Positions 35,697 to 45,050 of a stretch of DNA of 59,227 bases are shown one piece after another. The number at the start of each line of letters is the position of its first letter. Position 1 is the first letter of the stretch. The stretch comes from Bradyrhizobium sp. STM 3843 (GTDB lineage Bacteria > Pseudomonadota > Alphaproteobacteria > Rhizobiales > Xanthobacteraceae), in the NCBI RefSeq assembly GCF_000239815.1, contig NZ_CAFK01000012.1, positions 1 through 59,227 of the forward strand, given 5' to 3'. The position numbers and the translations under genes were made by a program. The notes under the pieces are model-generated. The model was given only the letters and a program-made list of their open reading frames with translations, was not told the origin of the DNA and made no database searches.

Positions 35697-37412
35697 ATGA
35701 GTGCGGACAACGGTTTGGACAATGCCGCCACGAGGCGTGCCGAGCTCGCCAAGACCATGCCGCGCTTCGAGCAGACCTTTCCGGAGCTGACCGTCCAGGA
35801 GATCGAGCGGCTGCGCGGCTTTGGCGAGCTCCGGTCCTATCGCGACGGCGAGCAGCTGTTTGCGACCGGCAAGCCGGGTCCCGGCATGTTCGTGATCCTG
35901 TCCGGCCAGGTCGCGATCACCCAGCGCGATGGCCTTGGCCGGGTCACGCCCGTCATCGACCAGGGCCCCGGCCAGTTCCTGGCCGAGATCGCCCAGCTCT
36001 CCGGCCGCGTCGCGCTGGTCGATGGCCATGCCGAGGGTGATGTCGAGGTGATTCTGATTCCGCCGGAGCGGCTGCGCGCGCTCCTGATCGCCGAGGCTGA
36101 GCTTGGCGAGCGGATCATGCGCGCGCTGATCCTGCGCCGGGTCAACCTGATCCAGGGCGGCGCCGGCGGACCGGTGATGATCGGGCCGCCGCAATCGGCC
36201 GCGACGGCGCGGCTGCAGAGCTTTCTCACCCGCAACGGTTTTCCGCACCATCTGATCGATCCCGCCACCGATCACGACGCCGCCGAGCTGATCGCGCGCT
36301 ATTCGCCGCAACCGTCCGACCTGCCCCTGGTCGTCGTCTCCGACGGCAGCGTGCTGCGCAATCCGAGCGAGACCGAGCTTGCGCATGCCATCGGCATGAT
36401 CGGCGGGCCGCGCGGCGAGAAGATCTACGACGTCGCGATCGTCGGCTGTGGGCCGGCGGGGCTGGCCACCGCCGTGTATGGCGCTTCGGAAGGGCTGTCG
36501 GTCACGGTGCTGGATTCCCGCGCCTTCGGCGGCCAGGCCGGCGCCAGCGCGCGCATCGAAAACTATTTCGGCTTTCCCACCGGGATCACCGGGCTGGCGC
36601 TTACGGCGCGCGCCTTCAACCAGGCGCAGAAATTCGGCGCCGAAATCATGATCCCGGTTTCGGTGACTGCGCTCGACTGCGAGCGCAAGAACGGCGCTTT
36701 CGTGCTGTCGCTCGATTGCGGCGACGAGGTGCGGGCGCGCTCGATCGTGGTGGCGAGCGGGGCGCGCTACCGGCGTCCCGACATCGACCGCCTGAAGGAT
36801 TTCGAGGGCCGCGGCGTCTGGTACTGGGCCTCGCCGATCGAGGCGCGGCTGTGCGCGGGACAGGAGGTCGCGCTGGTCGGCGGCGGCAACTCGGCAGGCC
36901 AGGCGGCGGTCTTTTTGTCGGGCCACGTCAAGAAGGTGCGGATGATCATCCGCGGCGGCGGGCTTGCCGCCAGCATGTCGCGCTATCTGATCGAGCGCAT
37001 CGAGGCGACGCCGAACATCGAGCTGATGTTCAACACCGAGATCACCGCGCTCGACGGCGGTGCCGAGACGGGACTGGAGCGAATCACCTGGAAGAGCCGG
37101 CTGTCGGCCGAGCAGACCACGGCCGAGATCCGCAATATGTTCCTGTTCGTCGGCGCCGATCCCGCGACGGGCTGGCTCGACGGCTGCGGCGTCACGCTCG
37201 ATCGCGCGGGTTTCGTCGTGACCGGCGCGCAATCAGAGCAGAACGCCGGACGGATGGTGTCACAGCTGGAGACCTCGGTTCCCGGCGTCTACGCCGTCGG
37301 CGATGTGAGGTCGGGTTCCGTCAAGCGGGTGGGCGGCGCGATCGGCGAAGGCGCGCAGGTCGTCGCTGCACTGCATGGGTTCCTCTCCGACACGTTGAAG
37401 CCGGCGAGTTAG
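35697..37412 (+). CDS. Cyclic-nucleotide-binding-domain fused thioredoxin-reductase-like flavoprotein
   Basis: This 571-residue protein has an N-terminal cyclic-nucleotide-binding-like domain (about residues 20-150, LRSYRDGEQLFATGKPGPGMFVILSGQV). A thioredoxin-like segment (about 165-240) and a thioredoxin-reductase-like domain (about 245-565) follow. The latter has the FAD motif VGCGPAGLATAVYGASEG, the NADPH motif LVGGGNSAGQAA and a closing YAVGDVRSG...GEGAQVV. Where thioredoxin reductase has its CxxC disulfide, this protein reads WYWASPIEARLC, so the redox disulfide is missing. It may reduce a different partner. GAGGGG precedes the ATG at 35697. Confidence 0.88.
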   Translation: MSADNGLDNAATRRAELAKTMPRFEQTFPELTVQEIERLRGFGELRSYRDGEQLFATGKPGPGMFVILSGQVAITQRDGLGRVTPVIDQGPGQFLAEIAQLSGRVALVDGHAEGDVEVILIPPERLRALLIAEAELGERIMRALILRRVNLIQGGAGGPVMIGPPQSAATARLQSFLTRNGFPHHLIDPATDHDAAELIARYSPQPSDLPLVVVSDGSVLRNPSETELAHAIGMIGGPRGEKIYDVAIVGCGPAGLATAVYGASEGLSVTVLDSRAFGGQAGASARIENYFGFPTGITGLALTARAFNQAQKFGAEIMIPVSVTALDCERKNGAFVLSLDCGDEVRARSIVVASGARYRRPDIDRLKDFEGRGVWYWASPIEARLCAGQEVALVGGGNSAGQAAVFLSGHVKKVRMIIRGGGLAASMSRYLIERIEATPNIELMFNTEITALDGGAETGLERITWKSRLSAEQTTAEIRNMFLFVGADPATGWLDGCGVTLDRAGFVVTGAQSEQNAGRMVSQLETSVPGVYAVGDVRSGSVKRVGGAIGEGAQVVAALHGFLSDTLKPAS

Positions 37413-37548
37413 CTTGGGAACTGATTAGCTAGGCGAATGAGGTGGTGACGTACCATGTGGAACTGCTCTGGGTTCCACGCTTCGTCGGTAATTTCGCCAC
37501 ATCAGTTGTGGCATTGTGGCGCGCTCTTAAAAGGGGGGAGCCTGCGCC

Positions 37549-38052
37549 ATGATGTTGGGTTTGAGTCTATCTGCTTTCACTACCCTTCATGTCGTCGTCA
37601 GCCTGATCGCGATCGTCACCGGATTGGTCGTGATGTTCGGCATGCTCACATCCGCGCGGCTGCCCGTGCTGACGGCGATCTTCCTGTTAACTACGATTCT
37701 GACCAGCGTGACGGGCTTCATGTTTCCGTTCACTCAGCTCCTGCTGTCGCACATGTTCGGCATCGCCTCGCTGGTGCTGCTCGCGGTGGCCTGCGTCGCG
37801 CTCTATGCGATGAAGCTGAACGGCCTGTGGCGTCCGATCTATCTGTTGACCGCGCTGCTCGCGCTCTATCTCAACGTGGTCGTGCTGGTGGTTCAGGGCT
37901 TCCTGAAGGTTCCGACCCTGCATGCGCTGGCGCCGGGCAATCCGCCGGATGGCACCGTCTTTCTCATCGTCCAGGGGATTCTCTTGCTGTTCTTCGTCGG
38001 CCTGGTCGCCGGCGTCTTGTGGCGGTTCAGGCCGAAGCCGTTGGCGGCGTGA
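37549..38052 (+). CDS. Membrane protein, four predicted transmembrane helices
   Basis: This 167-residue integral membrane protein has hydrophobic segments at about residues 9-32, 40-60, 66-86 and 98-117, with another at about 136-158. It has no soluble domain and no motif I recognise beyond a resemblance to small uncharacterised rhizobial inner-membrane proteins. The start is one of two ATGs (MMLG) after AAAAGGGGGGAG. It stands between the flavoprotein and murA on the same strand, with gaps of over 100 bases on each side. Confidence 0.75.
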   Translation: MMLGLSLSAFTTLHVVVSLIAIVTGLVVMFGMLTSARLPVLTAIFLLTTILTSVTGFMFPFTQLLLSHMFGIASLVLLAVACVALYAMKLNGLWRPIYLLTALLALYLNVVVLVVQGFLKVPTLHALAPGNPPDGTVFLIVQGILLLFFVGLVAGVLWRFRPKPLAA

Positions 38053-38157
38053 CGGGGGCGCGTCGCCGGGCCAGTTTGCGATCCCATGAAATCGCCGTAA
38101 TCTCGGGACTGTTGCCGGAACCTCTTCTCCCTTTCCGGCAGTCTCAGCAGGATCAGC

Positions 38158-39447
38158 ATGGATCGCATTCGCATCGTCGGCGGCAACCCGCTCAATGGCA
38201 CCATTCCGATTTCGGGGGCGAAGAACGCCGCGCTGCCGTTGATGATCGCAGGTCTTTTGACCCCGGAGACGCTGATTCTGGACAATGTGCCGCGGCTGGC
38301 CGACGTCGCGCAGCTGCAGCGCATCCTCGGCAATCACGGCGTCGACATCACCGCGGTCGGCAAGCGGCTCGGCGACGGCGAATATCAGGGCCAGACGCTG
38401 CAGATCTCGGCCGCCGAGATCATCGACACCACGGCGCCCTACGAGCTGGTGTCGCGGATGCGGGCCAGCTTCTGGGTGATCGCGCCGCTGGTGGCGCGGA
38501 TGCACGAGGCGCGCGTGTCCTTACCCGGCGGATGCGCGATCGGGACCCGGCCGGTCGATCTCTTGATCATGGCGCTGGAACGGCTCGGCGCGCAAATCGA
38601 GATCGACGGCGGCTATGCGGTGGCCAAGGCGCCCGGCGGCCTGCGCGGGGCGGAGATCATCTTTCCCAAGGTGACCGTGGGAGGCACCCATGTCGCACTC
38701 ATGGCCGCGACCCTCGCCAAGGGCACGAGCGTGATCAGCAACGCGGCCTGTGAGCCCGAGGTCAAGGATCTGGCTGAGTGCCTCAACAAGATGGGGGCGC
38801 GGATCGAGGGCGCGGGCACGCCGCGCATCGTCGTGGAGGGCGTCGCGGCGCTGCATGGCGCGCGCCACACAGTGCTGCCCGACCGGATCGAGGCCGGGAC
38901 CTATGCGATTGCGACCGCGATGACCGGCGGCAATGTTCAGCTCGCGGGCGCCCGGCCCGAATTGCTGCAATCCGCGCTAGACGTGCTGGCGGAAGCCGGC
39001 GCCGAGATCACGGTCAACCACGAGGGCATTCGCATCGCCCGCAATGGCAATGGCATCAAGCCGGTTCAGGTCACGACCGCACCATTTCCCGGCTTTCCGA
39101 CCGATCTGCAGGCGCAACTGATGGCCTTGATGGTGCGGGCGCAAGGGGCATCCGCGATCACCGAAACCATCTTCGAGAACCGCTTCATGCATGTGCAGGA
39201 GCTCGCCCGATTCGGCGCCAGGATCAGCCTCGACGGCGAGACGGCCCGGATCGAGGGGATTTCGACCTTGCGCGGGGCGCCGGTCATGGCGACCGATCTG
39301 CGGGCGTCCGTATCCCTTGTCATTGCCGGACTTGCCGCCGAAGGCGAAACCATGGTCAATCGCGTCTACCATCTCGACCGCGGCTTCGAGCGGCTCGAGG
39401 AGAAGCTCAAGGCCTGCGGCGCTGCGATTGAGCGCATCCGCGATTAG
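38158..39447 (+). CDS. murA: UDP-N-acetylglucosamine 1-carboxyvinyltransferase (MurA)
   Basis: This enzyme transfers enolpyruvate from PEP to UDP-GlcNAc, the first committed step of peptidoglycan synthesis. The 429 residues match the family length. Lys22 is in [10 protein letters not shown], the PEP-binding and fosfomycin-target Cys126 is in [13 protein letters not shown], and EP...[11 protein letters not shown] and [14 protein letters not shown] are also typical. It is cytosolic. It opens a conserved rhizobial block with DUF2948, hisD, UPF0262 and a phosphatase, all on the plus strand. Confidence 0.97.
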   Translation: MDRIRIVGGNPLNGTIPISGAKNAALPLMIAGLLTPETLILDNVPRLADVAQLQRILGNHGVDITAVGKRLGDGEYQGQTLQISAAEIIDTTAPYELVSRMRASFWVIAPLVARMHEARVSLPGGCAIGTRPVDLLIMALERLGAQIEIDGGYAVAKAPGGLRGAEIIFPKVTVGGTHVALMAATLAKGTSVISNAACEPEVKDLAECLNKMGARIEGAGTPRIVVEGVAALHGARHTVLPDRIEAGTYAIATAMTGGNVQLAGARPELLQSALDVLAEAGAEITVNHEGIRIARNGNGIKPVQVTTAPFPGFPTDLQAQLMALMVRAQGASAITETIFENRFMHVQELARFGARISLDGETARIEGISTLRGAPVMATDLRASVSLVIAGLAAEGETMVNRVYHLDRGFERLEEKLKACGAAIERIRD

Positions 39448-39466
39448 GGAATGAGGACGGGATGCT

Positions 39467-39919
39467 GTGACCGACCCGCTCAAACTGATCGCGCTCGACG
39501 CCGACGATCTCGCCGTCATCTCCACCCATGTGCAGGACGCGCGGGTGCAGATCGCCGACATCCTCTGGCGGCAGGCCGAGAAGCGGCTGGTGATCGGCAT
39601 GAACCGGCTGGATTGGGAGCAGACCCTGGCTGGCGAGGCCAAGCCGCGCCGGCTGGTGGCGGCGCTTCGGTTCGACCGGGTGCTGGCCTGCAAATCCCGC
39701 AAGATCGATCTTGAGGCACCCGATGCGGTGCTGGAGCTGATCGGGATCGAATTCCATTCCTCCGAGCCGCCCGGAGGGAGCGCGCTGTTGTTGTTTTCCC
39801 ACGGCGGTGCGCTCCGGCTCGACCTCGAATGCCTGGAATGCGAGCTGACCGATCTGGGGCCGGACGATCTGGGCGCCGCTGATCTTGGCGAGGAGGCAGG
39901 GCCGGGCGCGAAGGGTTGA
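39467..39919 (+). CDS. DUF2948 family protein
   Basis: This 150-residue protein of unknown function is regularly found between murA and hisD in Hyphomicrobiales. DPLKLIALDADDLAVISTHVQDARV is the typical N-terminus; RLVAALRFDRVLACKSRKID and LFSHGGALRLDLECLECEL follow. The start is GTG at 39467, 20 bases after the murA stop. The stop overlaps the preceding frame of hisD only in the long hisD variant, so translational coupling is not certain. Confidence 0.88.
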   Translation: MTDPLKLIALDADDLAVISTHVQDARVQIADILWRQAEKRLVIGMNRLDWEQTLAGEAKPRRLVAALRFDRVLACKSRKIDLEAPDAVLELIGIEFHSSEPPGGSALLLFSHGGALRLDLECLECELTDLGPDDLGAADLGEEAGPGAKG

Positions 39920-39987
39920 CGGCCTCTCGCGGCCGCGCCATTGAGCAGGCATGGGCGGTATGCCCGAAGCACGCCGGAAAGCTCCAG

Positions 39988-41283
39988 ATGCCGATTCGAC
40001 TGACCCGCAGCAGCGCCGATTTTGACGAGACGTTCCGGCAGTTTCTCGCCGCCAAACGCGAGGTCTCCGCCGATGTCGAGGCCGCCGCCCGCGCAATCGT
40101 CGACGACGTCGCCAGGCGCGGTGATACGGCGCTGATCGAGGCGACGAAAAAGTTCGACCGGCTCGCGCTCGATGCCGCCGGTCTGCGGGTCACCCCTGCG
40201 GAGATCGACGCGGCCGTGAAGGCGTGTGATCCCGCAACGGTCGACGCATTGCGATTCGCCCGCGACCGCATAGAGACTTTTCACCTGAAGCAGCTGCCGA
40301 AAGACCAGCTGTTCGTCGACGACGCCGGCGTCGAGCTCGGCTGGCGCTGGAGCGCGATCGAATCCGCCGGCCTCTATGTCCCGGGCGGGACCGCCGCCTA
40401 TCCGTCCTCGGTGCTGATGAATGCTGTCCCGGCCAAGGTGGCAGGCGTTGCGCGCCTGGTGATGGTGGTGCCGGCTCCGGACGGCAAGCTCAATCCGCTG
40501 GTGCTGGCCGCGGCTCAGCTCGGCGGCGTCTCCGAGATCTACCGCGTCGGCGGCGCTCAGGCCGTGGCCGCGCTGGCCCATGGCACCGCGACCATCGCGG
40601 CGGTCGCCAAGATCGTCGGCCCCGGTAACGCCTATGTCGCCGCCGCCAAACGGCTCGTGTTCGGCAGGGTCGGCATCGACATGATCGCCGGCCCCTCCGA
40701 GGTGCTAGTGATCGCCGACGACACCGGCAACGCCGACTGGATCGCGGCCGACCTGCTGGCTCAGGCCGAGCATGATACCAGCGCGCAATCGATCCTGATC
40801 ACCGATAGCCGGCGGCTCGCGGACGACGTCGCCCGGGCGGTCGAAGGTCAGCTCAAGACGCTGCCGCGCGCTCAGATCGCCGGCGCCTCCTGGGCCGATT
40901 TCGGCGCCATCATCGAGGTCGAGCATCTGGATCAGGCGGTGCCGCTGGCGGACGCCATCGCCGCCGAGCACCTGGAGATCATGACGCGCGATCCCGACGC
41001 CTTCGCCGCCAAGGTCCGCAATGCCGGGGCGATCTTCCTTGGCGCCCATACGCCGGAGGCGATCGGCGACTATGTCGGCGGCTCCAATCACGTGCTGCCG
41101 ACCGCGCGTTCGGCGCGGTTCTCGTCCGGCCTCGGGGTGCTCGACTTCATGAAGCGGACCTCGCTGCTGAAATGCGGGCCTGAGCAGCTGCGCGCGCTCG
41201 GCCCCGCGGCGATGACGCTTGGCCAGGCGGAAGGCCTGGAGGCCCATTCACGCTCGGTGGGATTACGCCTCAATTTGCCATGA
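39988..41283 (+). CDS. hisD: Histidinol dehydrogenase
   Basis: This enzyme oxidises L-histidinol to L-histidine in two NAD-dependent steps, the last two steps of histidine synthesis, with a zinc ion. The 431 residues match the family. [40 protein letters not shown], the zinc-ligand region DLLAQAEHD, the base pair motif EHLEIM and GGSNHVLPT are all present. GGAAAG precedes the ATG at 39988; the in-frame ATG-like start at 39916 adds an atypical leader. It overlaps the UPF0262 gene by four bases. Confidence 0.97.
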   Translation: MPIRLTRSSADFDETFRQFLAAKREVSADVEAAARAIVDDVARRGDTALIEATKKFDRLALDAAGLRVTPAEIDAAVKACDPATVDALRFARDRIETFHLKQLPKDQLFVDDAGVELGWRWSAIESAGLYVPGGTAAYPSSVLMNAVPAKVAGVARLVMVVPAPDGKLNPLVLAAAQLGGVSEIYRVGGAQAVAALAHGTATIAAVAKIVGPGNAYVAAAKRLVFGRVGIDMIAGPSEVLVIADDTGNADWIAADLLAQAEHDTSAQSILITDSRRLADDVARAVEGQLKTLPRAQIAGASWADFGAIIEVEHLDQAVPLADAIAAEHLEIMTRDPDAFAAKVRNAGAIFLGAHTPEAIGDYVGGSNHVLPTARSARFSSGLGVLDFMKRTSLLKCGPEQLRALGPAAMTLGQAEGLEAHSRSVGLRLNLP

Positions 41284-41786
41284 CCCAGCACCCGCCAGGC
41301 GATGATGCGACCAACCAGATCGTCGCGGTGACGCTCGACGAGGAGTCGATCGGCCGGTCAGGCCCCGATATCGAGCACGAGCGGGCGATCGCGATCTACG
41401 ACCTGATCGAGCAGAACGTGTTCGCGCCCGAAGGCGCTGAAGGCACCGGCCCGTTCACGCTGCACCTCGGCATCACCGCCAACCGGCTGATGTTCGACAT
41501 CAAACGCCAGGACGGCACGCCGGTGGTGACGCATCTGTTGTCACTGACGCCGTTCCGCCGGATCGTGAAGGACTATTTCATGATCTGCGACAGCTATTAC
41601 CAGGCGATCCGCACCGCGACCCCCGACAAGATCGAGGCGATCGACATGGGCCGCCGCGGCATTCACGATGAGGGCTCGCGGACGCTGCAGGAGCGGCTCA
41701 AGGGCAAGGTGCGGATCGATTTCGAGACCGCGCGGCGGCTGTTCACCCTGATCACCGTCCTGCACTGGAAAGGTGAGGGCGCATGA
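41280..41786 (+). CDS. UPF0262 family protein
   Basis: This 168-residue conserved protein of unknown function is found only in alphaproteobacteria, next to his[41 protein letters not shown] and [11 protein letters not shown] are the family hallmarks. Its ATG overlaps the hisD stop (ATGA), so expression is coupled. No catalytic motif or signal peptide is apparent. Confidence 0.92.
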   Translation: MTQHPPGDDATNQIVAVTLDEESIGRSGPDIEHERAIAIYDLIEQNVFAPEGAEGTGPFTLHLGITANRLMFDIKRQDGTPVVTHLLSLTPFRRIVKDYFMICDSYYQAIRTATPDKIEAIDMGRRGIHDEGSRTLQERLKGKVRIDFETARRLFTLITVLHWKGEGA

Positions 41787-41840
41787 GGCATGTGATTCCG
41801 CATATCGCGGCCGCCCTCCGGGCCGAGGGCCCGTAAGCGC

Positions 41841-42308
41841 ATGGCGGAGGCTCCGCGTGCGCGCAATCCGCAGGCGGTGCTGTTCGCCTGTGGCCAGAAC
41901 AGCGTTCGCTCGCCGATGGCCGAGAGCCTCCTGCAGCATATGTTCCCGCAAGCCCTTTATGTCCGCTCCGCCGGGGTCAAGAAGGGCGAGCTCGACCCGT
42001 TCGCGGTTTCTGTCATGGCCGAGCTCGGCCAGGACATATCCGGCCATAAGCCGACCACTTTCGCGGAGCTGGAGGACTGGGAGGGGCTGAATTTCGACCT
42101 CATCATCACCCTGTCGCCGGAGGCGCATCACAAGGCGCTGGAGCTGACCCGGACGGTCGCCGCCGATGTCGAATATTGGCCGACGCCGGATCCGACCGGC
42201 ACCGACGGCAATCGCGAGCAGAAGCTCGCCGCCTATCGCGAGGTCTGTGACGCGCTCTATGCCCGGATCCGGAAACGCTTTGCCAAGCCTGGTCCCGCGG
42301 GGCTATGA
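41841..42308 (+). CDS. Low-molecular-weight phosphotyrosine phosphatase / arsenate-reductase-like protein
   Basis: This 155-residue protein has the phosphatase P-loop CGQNSVR (Cys-x5-Arg, about residues 17-23) and the catalytic Asp in YWPTPDPTG about 110 residues later. In low-Mr phosphatases the usual form is C-x4-GN-x-(C/V)RS; here QNSVRSP fits. It is a constant member of the hisD/UPF0262 block. Arsenate reduction would need extra cysteines, which are missing (only one Cys besides the P-loop), so a phosphatase role is preferred. Confidence 0.88.
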   Translation: MAEAPRARNPQAVLFACGQNSVRSPMAESLLQHMFPQALYVRSAGVKKGELDPFAVSVMAELGQDISGHKPTTFAELEDWEGLNFDLIITLSPEAHHKALELTRTVAADVEYWPTPDPTGTDGNREQKLAAYREVCDALYARIRKRFAKPGPAGL

Positions 42309-42501
42309 GGGCGCTGGAGATGCCAAGTTGCGCACAGCTGTCATCGAACCGAAACATCCCCGTCGCGTCCTGCTCACGTTACCGTCTTAGACGAACCGCC
42401 GACCGCCCCACCCGCAGCGCCGGCTTCGGGTTGTGGAATGACAGCCCATCCGATAGGTTCCGCGCGCCCTTCCCATTCCGAATCCCTCAGCCACCTCACG
42501 C

Positions 42502-43131
42502 ATGCTCGGCCGCCCCAAAATCGTTCTTGCTTCCGGTTCGCCGCGGCGTCTGGCGCTGCTCAATCAGGCCGGCATCGAGCCCGACGCGCTGCGTCCGGCT
42601 GATGTCGACGAGACTCCCAAGCGCGGCGAGCTGCCGCGCGCATGTGCCAATCGGCTGGCGCGGGTCAAGGCCGAGGCGGCGCTGAAATCGATCCAGCTCG
42701 ATGATGAGCTGCGCGGCTCCTTCATCCTCGCCGCCGATACCGTGGTTGCGGTTGGCCGCCGCATCCTGCCCAAGGCCAATCTGGTTGATGAGGCGGCGCA
42801 GTGCCTGCGGCTGCTCTCAGGCCGCAACCACCGCGTCTACACCGCGATCACCCTGGTGACGCCGCGGGAGGCCTTTCGTCAAAGGCTGGTCGAGACCCGG
42901 GTCCGCTTCAAGCGCTTGGGCGAGGAAGACATTCAGGCCTATATCGGCTCCGGCGAATGGCGCGGGAAGGCCGGCGGTTATGCGGTGCAGGGCATTGCCG
43001 GCTCGTTCGTGGTCAAGCTGGTCGGCTCCTACACCAATGTGGTGGGGCTGCCGCTCTATGAGACGGTGAGCCTGCTCGCCGGCGAGGGGTTTCCAATCCG
43101 TTTTGGCTGGCTCAACGCGGTCGCCGTGTGA
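42502..43131 (+). CDS. maf: Maf-family nucleoside triphosphate pyrophosphatase
   Basis: This 209-residue house-cleaning pyrophosphatase hydrolyses dTTP/UTP-type or modified nucleotides to monophosphates. [12 protein letters not shown] is the N-terminal phosphate-binding motif; [21 protein letters not shown] (metal Asp), RVYTAI and the C-terminal [10 protein letters not shown] complete the family pattern. It lies after the phosphatase with a gap of about 190 bases. In many rhizobia infA occupies that place, but no IF-1 frame is present here. Confidence 0.93.
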   Translation: MLGRPKIVLASGSPRRLALLNQAGIEPDALRPADVDETPKRGELPRACANRLARVKAEAALKSIQLDDELRGSFILAADTVVAVGRRILPKANLVDEAAQCLRLLSGRNHRVYTAITLVTPREAFRQRLVETRVRFKRLGEEDIQAYIGSGEWRGKAGGYAVQGIAGSFVVKLVGSYTNVVGLPLYETVSLLAGEGFPIRFGWLNAVAV

Positions 43132-43235
43132 CGCTCGACACGGCAACGCGGGACCGGTTTCTCGCGGGATTGTCCTGTCAGCCGAAGGCCGTTCTGGGGG
43201 TGCGCTGGCCGGCAATCGTGCCTAGATAAGCGCCG

Positions 43236-43427
43236 ATGTCGAACGAATCGCCCGTCAGGCCCAAGGACGCCGCCAAATCCGTCCGCCGTTGCCCGATCTG
43301 CGGCCGCGCCGCGGCGGAGGACCTGCGTCCGTTCTGCTCAGCCCGCTGCCGCGATGTCGACCTCCATCGCTGGCTCGCCGGCGCCTATGTCATCCCGGCC
43401 TCCGACGACGCGGATGACGTCGAATAA
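43236..43427 (+). CDS. yacG: DNA gyrase inhibitor YacG
   Basis: This 63-residue zinc protein binds GyrB and blocks DNA binding by gyrase in E. coli. The four zinc-ligand cysteines are in RRCPICGR and [10 protein letters not shown], followed by the hallmark [12 protein letters not shown]. The length is typical. It sits 104 bases after maf and before tRNA-Phe, the conserved rhizobial order. Confidence 0.95.
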   Translation: MSNESPVRPKDAAKSVRRCPICGRAAAEDLRPFCSARCRDVDLHRWLAGAYVIPASDDADDVE

Positions 43428-43602
43428 CTCAGCCTTTCAATGGTTTAAGGTCGATGGCGGCACGCTGCCCGGCTGCCCCGATGCGGTCGGACCTGAAGTC
43501 CCAGCATTGTGGAAACAATCCGCCTCCAGGCGGTAGACATCGCCGTCCCGGCCCACTATAACCCGCCGGCTCGTCGGGCCTTTTTCGCCCCTAAGAGACC
43601 TC

Positions 43603-43678
43603 GCCCAGGTAGCTCAGTTGGTAGAGCATGCGACTGAAAATCGCAGTGTCGGTGGTTCGATTCCGCCCCTGGGCACCA
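43603..43678 (+). tRNA. tRNA-Phe (GAA anticodon)
   Basis: A full cloverleaf is seen. The acceptor stem is GCCCAGG/CCTGGGC. The D-arm is GCTCAGTTGGTAGAGC. The anticodon stem TGCGA/TCGCA encloses CTGAAAA with anticodon GAA. The T-loop is TTCGATT. CCA is encoded at 43676-43678. A GC hairpin with T-run at about 43550-43586 upstream may terminate the yacG transcript. Degenerate copies of the 3' half lie at about 45700 and 52160. Confidence 0.97.
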
Positions 43679-43723
43679 CGCTTTGCGTTTCCACGCTCGG
43701 GCACGATCTCGTACGAAGCACTC

Positions 43724-44344
43724 TCAAGAGCGGCCCATCCAGATGGTTCTGCTCGGACAGTCATCCGCCAGTTGCAACTGTTCGAAGCCTAGCTTTGCCC
43801 AGAACCAAACAGCTCGTCCATTCGCGCGGTTGACGCCGACATGCATGGCCTTGATGCCCAGCCGTGAGGCCCGGGCCACCCACTCCGAGAAAAGCAAGAC
43901 TCCAGCTCCGCGTCCCTGAAGCCTCGGGGACAAGTTCAGATGCAAGTGTGCCGGATAGGCTTCAACGACCTCTTTGGGAGGTTGTTCTGGATGATGAATC
44001 GCAAATGCCCGGCGCTGATCCGCTGACCATTGGGCTGACGGTATAGTACTTGGGTCGTCGTATTCTCGACGAAGCTGCGGCCACCATTCGGCCTCGAGCC
44101 TGTTGTGCCATCGTTCGGTGTCGGAAGTGCCAACGACGAAACCGGCGACTCCCTCATCATCTTCAATGACGAGCGCCAGGCGTGCTTCAAGAGCGGTGTA
44201 TGGCGCAGAGTAAATGTGACCGATCAGCTTGCCGTCCTGACAGAGGTGCGAGGCATCGCCACCGTTGTGGCCGGTAGCAAGAGAGATCGCATAGACAGCT
44301 TCAAGATCGGCTGACCTGAATTGTCTGATTTCGAGTGCTCGCAT
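43724..44344 (-). CDS. GNAT-family N-acetyltransferase
   Basis: This 206-residue acetyltransferase begins MRALEIRQFRSADLEAVYAISLATG. The acetyl-CoA loop is LSPRLQGRGAGVLLF (Q/R-x-x-G-x-G/A), preceded by the strand AYPAHLHLNL and followed by HVGVNRANGRAVWFWAKLGF, a classical GNAT ending. A longer frame goes to 44533 but its first 63 residues look unstructured. The gene begins 45 bases from the end of tRNA-Phe and so is the first gene of the accessory region. Substrate unknown. Confidence 0.88.
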   Translation of the reverse strand: MRALEIRQFRSADLEAVYAISLATGHNGGDASHLCQDGKLIGHIYSAPYTALEARLALVIEDDEGVAGFVVGTSDTERWHNRLEAEWWPQLRREYDDPSTIPSAQWSADQRRAFAIHHPEQPPKEVVEAYPAHLHLNLSPRLQGRGAGVLLFSEWVARASRLGIKAMHVGVNRANGRAVWFWAKLGFEQLQLADDCPSRTIWMGRS

Positions 44345-44529
44345 TCGATGATCATTCGGGGGCGAATTCAGATCGGGTCGATGGAGACGATCCAGCATTG
44401 GATCTTCGATTGAACTCACGCCTCGCTCCTTCGCTGGCATGATCCAGGCAGGTTCTACGGGTTTGATCTCGGTCCGACCGTCGCGGACACCCCGGCTCGG
44501 TGATGTTACAAGCCCCTGAATGGAGGCCG

Positions 44530-45015
44530 TCAATAAACCGTTTCCGGTTGCACCAAAGGCTCGATGTCGAGGTCGATGCGAATTCCCGAGTTGTCGTTGC
44601 GCACGACGACGAAATGCACGGGCTGACCGGGGTCGAGATTGATTTCTTGATGGGGCACGTTAGGAGCAAAATAGACAAAATCGCCAGAGCCGACGTCCGC
44701 GGTGAACTCCAACCGTTCGCCCCACCGGATCCGGCTGCGGCCCTTGCTGACATAGACCGCGACTTCGTGCGTTCCGTGGTGATGTGCGCCCGTTCGCCCA
44801 TTTGGCGGCAGGGTCACGGTTCCTATCCAGATGTTGGCACCGCCCGTACCCGCAAACTCAAAGGCTGTCGCCCGTCCCTCCTGCGAAGTCGCGGCTGCAC
44901 GCACGACTTTCACACCGTCGTTTCGCCAATCTCTGACACCCACAAATCGAACTCCAGCTTTTGTCCACGAAAGCGAATGTGTGTACTCTATTGCGGACAA
45001 AGAAGCCTTGTCCAC
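44530..45015 (-). CDS. Cupin-domain protein
   Basis: This 161-residue single-domain cupin has the first metal motif GAHHHGTHEVAVYVSKG (three histidines and a glutamate) and the second motif GDFVYFAPNVPHQEINL. It may bind a metal and a small carboxylate or aromatic. The start is a GTG at 45015 without a good ribosome binding site. It is divergent from an XRE-cupin regulator with only 23 bases between the two starts, so the regulator almost certainly controls it. Confidence 0.85.
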   Translation of the reverse strand: MDKASLSAIEYTHSLSWTKAGVRFVGVRDWRNDGVKVVRAAATSQEGRATAFEFAGTGGANIWIGTVTLPPNGRTGAHHHGTHEVAVYVSKGRSRIRWGERLEFTADVGSGDFVYFAPNVPHQEINLDPGQPVHFVVVRNDNSGIRIDLDIEPLVQPETVY

Positions 45016-45050
45016 TATAAAGATATGGAGTTGGATTTTTGTCCTCTATA
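44995..45050. promoter_or_regulatory. Candidate operator: repeated TTGTCC(A/T)CTATA
   Basis: TTGTCCACTATA at 45008-45019 and TTGTCCTCTATA at 45039-45050 are direct repeats 31 bases apart. GGACAA at 44995-45000 is inverted to the first. The second copy covers the TTG start of the XRE regulator and the first covers the GTG start of the cupin gene, so one regulator could block both. Confidence 0.5.
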
